Positions 21,093 through 22,685 of a DNA stretch of 22,685 bases are shown piece after piece; the first letter of the stretch is position 1, and every line of letters starts with the position of its first letter. The stretch covers positions 1-22,685 of IMG/VR virus record IMGVR_UViG_3300030098_001954. One strand, written 5' to 3'. Below the pieces are notes generated by a model that made no database searches, was not told where the DNA came from, and saw nothing but the letters and a program-made list of their open reading frames with translations. The DNA is from a virus. Position numbers and translations under genes: made by a program.

Positions 21093-21532
21093 TGATTCCA
21101 GAAACAGATAGAGCATATATCGCAGGACTTTTTGATGGTGAGGGTTGTGTCACTTACAAACAATACATGCGTAAAAGAAAAGGACAGAAGAAAGCATATC
21201 CCACCTGGTCCATCAGAATGGAGATAAACATGACAGATAAATCGTTATTGACATGGGTGCACGAGGTGTTGGGTGTTGGCACCGTTGGTGAGAAAAGACA
21301 CTATAGTAAATATGCTCTGGGTTGGAAAAGACAATGGCGTTGGCGTTGTCAATTTAGGGATGCATACTTTGTATCTTGTCTGATATGGCCCTGGTCTCAC
21401 ACAAAACTAGAGAAGATCCAACAGATAATAAAACATTATGATCCTGGGACATGCGGAACCTACGATGGATTTAAAATGAATGGCAAAGTAATAGATCTAC
21501 AAACCTATAAAAAAATGATGAGTTTAGAATGA
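21092..21532 (+). CDS. LAGLIDADG-family homing endonuclease, single motif, 146 aa
   Basis: AYIAGLFDGEGCVTY at 8-22 is a LAGLIDADG helix with the acidic Asp15/Glu17 near its end. One motif and 146 residues imply a homodimer. The rest shows alternating strands and basic residues (IRMEINMTDKSL; YALGWKRQWRWRCQF) as in the DNA-binding saddle. No intron or intein boundary is visible, so it is free-standing. G+C is about 41% in sampled stretches, above the local level, which suits a mobile gene. ATG overlaps the previous TAA; stop overlaps the next ATG. Confidence 0.88.
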   Translation: MIPETDRAYIAGLFDGEGCVTYKQYMRKRKGQKKAYPTWSIRMEINMTDKSLLTWVHEVLGVGTVGEKRHYSKYALGWKRQWRWRCQFRDAYFVSCLIWPWSHTKLEKIQQIIKHYDPGTCGTYDGFKMNGKVIDLQTYKKMMSLE

Positions 21533-21627
21533 CGTTTGAGTATGGTTTAGGAATGTTTGGTTATAATATGGTCTGTCTGTTGATAGGTCTAATTATAATA
21601 TATTACGTCATAAGGAATATTAAATGA
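21529..21627 (+). CDS. membrane microprotein between two endonuclease genes, 32 aa
   Basis: ATG 21529 overlaps the LAGLIDADG stop (ATGA), and its own TGA overlaps the next ATG (ATGA). Residues 14-29 form one hydrophobic span (MVCLLIGLIIIYYVI). The double four-base overlap is strong support for real translation. Function unknown. Confidence 0.65.
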   Translation: MTFEYGLGMFGYNMVCLLIGLIIIYYVIRNIK

Positions 21628-22517
21628 AAAAATATAACATAAAGTACATACAAAAACCTGGAAATAAAACTAAAACTCCTTTGTATGAAATAGCACCAGG
21701 AACATGGGTGACAAGAGGTAATATTCCTGAACGTAAAAATTGGAAAAAAAAATGGCATGATAATCCTGTTAACGTTGTCAAAAATAATGCAAGGTGGGCT
21801 AGATATTATAATGAGAATAAAGAAACTATAAATGCAAAAGCTAGACAAAGAAGAAATAATAACAAAGAACATACAAAAAAAATAAACGATGCATGGAACA
21901 GCACTGAATATGGGTTTATCATGAATTTATATTCAACAACCAAGAAAGATTCTGAAAAAGGCAGACGTGGTAAAGATCCTCTCCCTTTTGAATTTACTAA
22001 AAAAACTTGGTGGGAACATTGGTTAAAACAAAAACTTATGTATGGTATGAAGTGTCCTTATTCTGTTATTATGGGTGAACCTGTGGAGATGACTCACATT
22101 AGAGGCACAGATACAGGAAAAAAGAGAAGAATTATTTTAACTAATATTTCTAGAGACCAAATCTGGCCTGGAGGTGGTTATACTAAATGGAATTTAATAT
22201 TTTGTTCTGCAGGATTTAACATTAATAAGAACGCTATCAGTCCTGTTGGTTGTTGGGCAGTCACAGAGATAGCTAATCAAAGAATGGCTGAATACCATGT
22301 AGAAGTAAAAACAGGTAAAGATAATTTTTATGGAAGTAAACACCATACTAAAGCGATTAGAGAACATTACCTAAATGCACTGCCTCAAAAATATAAAACT
22401 AAAATTATGGAAATGGCTTATCTACAATCAAGATTAGAAAGAGCCAAAGAGAAAAAAGATGTAGAAAAAATTGCCGAAGTACAATTCGAAATAAAAAATT
22501 TTTATGAAAAGAAATAA
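21624..22517 (+). CDS. HNH-like (His-Me finger) endonuclease, 297 aa
   Basis: The N-terminal 95 residues are basic, with NENKETINAKARQRRNNNKE, probably DNA-binding. The nuclease part has CPYS (144-147), MTHIRG (156-161, His158), TNISRDQIWPGGGYTKWN (173-190), and LIFCSAGFNINK (191-202). 'NISRDxI...GYT..N..FCS..FN..K' is the pattern of HNH-type phage endonucleases, with Asp178, Asn190, Asn199 and Lys202 in the usual places; the expected His of a classical HNH is replaced or displaced. A coiled, charged tail follows (ERAKEKKDVEKIAEVQFEIK). It may be free-standing homing or a recombination nuclease. It overlaps the next gene by 14 bases. Confidence 0.8.
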   Translation: MKKYNIKYIQKPGNKTKTPLYEIAPGTWVTRGNIPERKNWKKKWHDNPVNVVKNNARWARYYNENKETINAKARQRRNNNKEHTKKINDAWNSTEYGFIMNLYSTTKKDSEKGRRGKDPLPFEFTKKTWWEHWLKQKLMYGMKCPYSVIMGEPVEMTHIRGTDTGKKRRIILTNISRDQIWPGGGYTKWNLIFCSAGFNINKNAISPVGCWAVTEIANQRMAEYHVEVKTGKDNFYGSKHHTKAIREHYLNALPQKYKTKIMEMAYLQSRLERAKEKKDVEKIAEVQFEIKNFYEKK

Positions 22518-22685
22518 TTGTTTTGTATATCCAAAAACGGTGCGTGAATCTGTGGAAGGTATACGACATTACGATGTTGGTAAAGAAAAGTTACCAAGTG
22601 TTACGACCATACTCAAAGCTACAGAATCCGAGGAGAAAAGACAGAGCTTAGCGAACTGGGCAGCACGGATCGGGGAGAGTGCTGC
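22504..22685 (+). CDS. RecB/MGME1-like PD-(D/E)XK exonuclease, N-terminal part (3' truncated)
   Basis: ATG 22504 opens a frame that runs to the window end (60 codons plus two bases). RHYDVGKEKLPSVTTILKAT followed by LANWAARIGES matches the start of phage RecB-family exonucleases related to mitochondrial MGME1 ('hYd....PSVTtIL...... L..W....GE'). The catalytic PD-(D/E)XK residues lie beyond the window, so activity cannot be checked. It would process DNA ends for replication or recombination with the PolA and SF1 helicase. Confidence 0.7.
   Translation, partial: MKRNNCFVYPKTVRESVEGIRHYDVGKEKLPSVTTILKATESEEKRQSLANWAARIGESA

Noticed and set aside
1-22685. tRNA genes, CRISPR arrays, integrase and attachment sites, insertion sequences
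   Set aside because: No cloverleaf with TTCRA-type arm, no regularly spaced repeats, no integrase or transposase motif, and no long direct or inverted repeats were seen on either strand.

Overview
The window is a 22.7 kb piece of an AT-rich tailed-phage genome. Hand-counted samples run from about 22-27% G+C in most replication genes to about 40-50% in a few islands. Dense gene packing with TAATG, ATGA and GTGA start/stop overlaps, leucine mostly as TTA and arginine mostly as AGA, and many short conserved proteins fit phages of marine low-GC bacteria such as SAR11/Pelagibacter and relatives. That placement rests on recognising the protein types, not on a database search. No terminase, portal or capsid gene is inside the window; they probably lie to the left. 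There is no integrase, att site, tRNA or CRISPR array.

Layout: (1) 1-8529, rightward, is the late virion and lysis block. It holds the end of an unidentified gene, three small proteins, three medium Ala/Gln/Gly-rich probable virion or DNA-ejection proteins, a 1282-residue giant probable internal virion protein, a small holin-like membrane protein and an M15-type peptidase. (2) 8526-10689, leftward, is a three-gene unit: SNF2-type helicase, PF13759-like 2OG-Fe(II) oxygenase and a 68-residue unknown. It meets the late block tail to tail with overlapping stop codons. (3) 10690-10751 is a 62-base divergent control region with face-to-face TTGACA promoters and a 7+3+7 palindrome. (4) 10752-18206, rightward, is the replication block: two unknowns, a possible ssDNA-binding-like protein, an AEP/TOTE-type primase, an MBD4-like HhH DNA glycosylase, an SF1 UvrD/Rep helicase, a DUF3310 protein, and a family A DNA polymerase carrying Leu at the position equivalent to E. 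coli Pol I Phe762. (5) 18194-22685 is a run of small accessory genes: membrane microproteins, zinc-ribbon proteins, basic peptides, a ribbon-helix-helix regulator, a LAGLIDADG endonuclease, an HNH-like endonuclease, and the start of a RecB/MGME1-like exonuclease cut by the window end.

How it works together: the divergent promoter pair probably drives the early SNF2/oxygenase unit leftward and the replication operon rightward. Primase, SF1 helicase, PolA and the exonuclease form the core of a replication and recombination apparatus, with no DnaB-type helicase visible here. The glycosylase sits translationally coupled between primase and helicase, so it is probably made with the replisome. The virion block to the left supplies ejection proteins and ends in lysis genes.

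Several genes shorter than about 60 codons were read directly from the sequence: 96-263, 18078-18206, 18837-18923, 18941-19078, 20060-20200, 20595-20774, 20937-21092 and 21529-21627.
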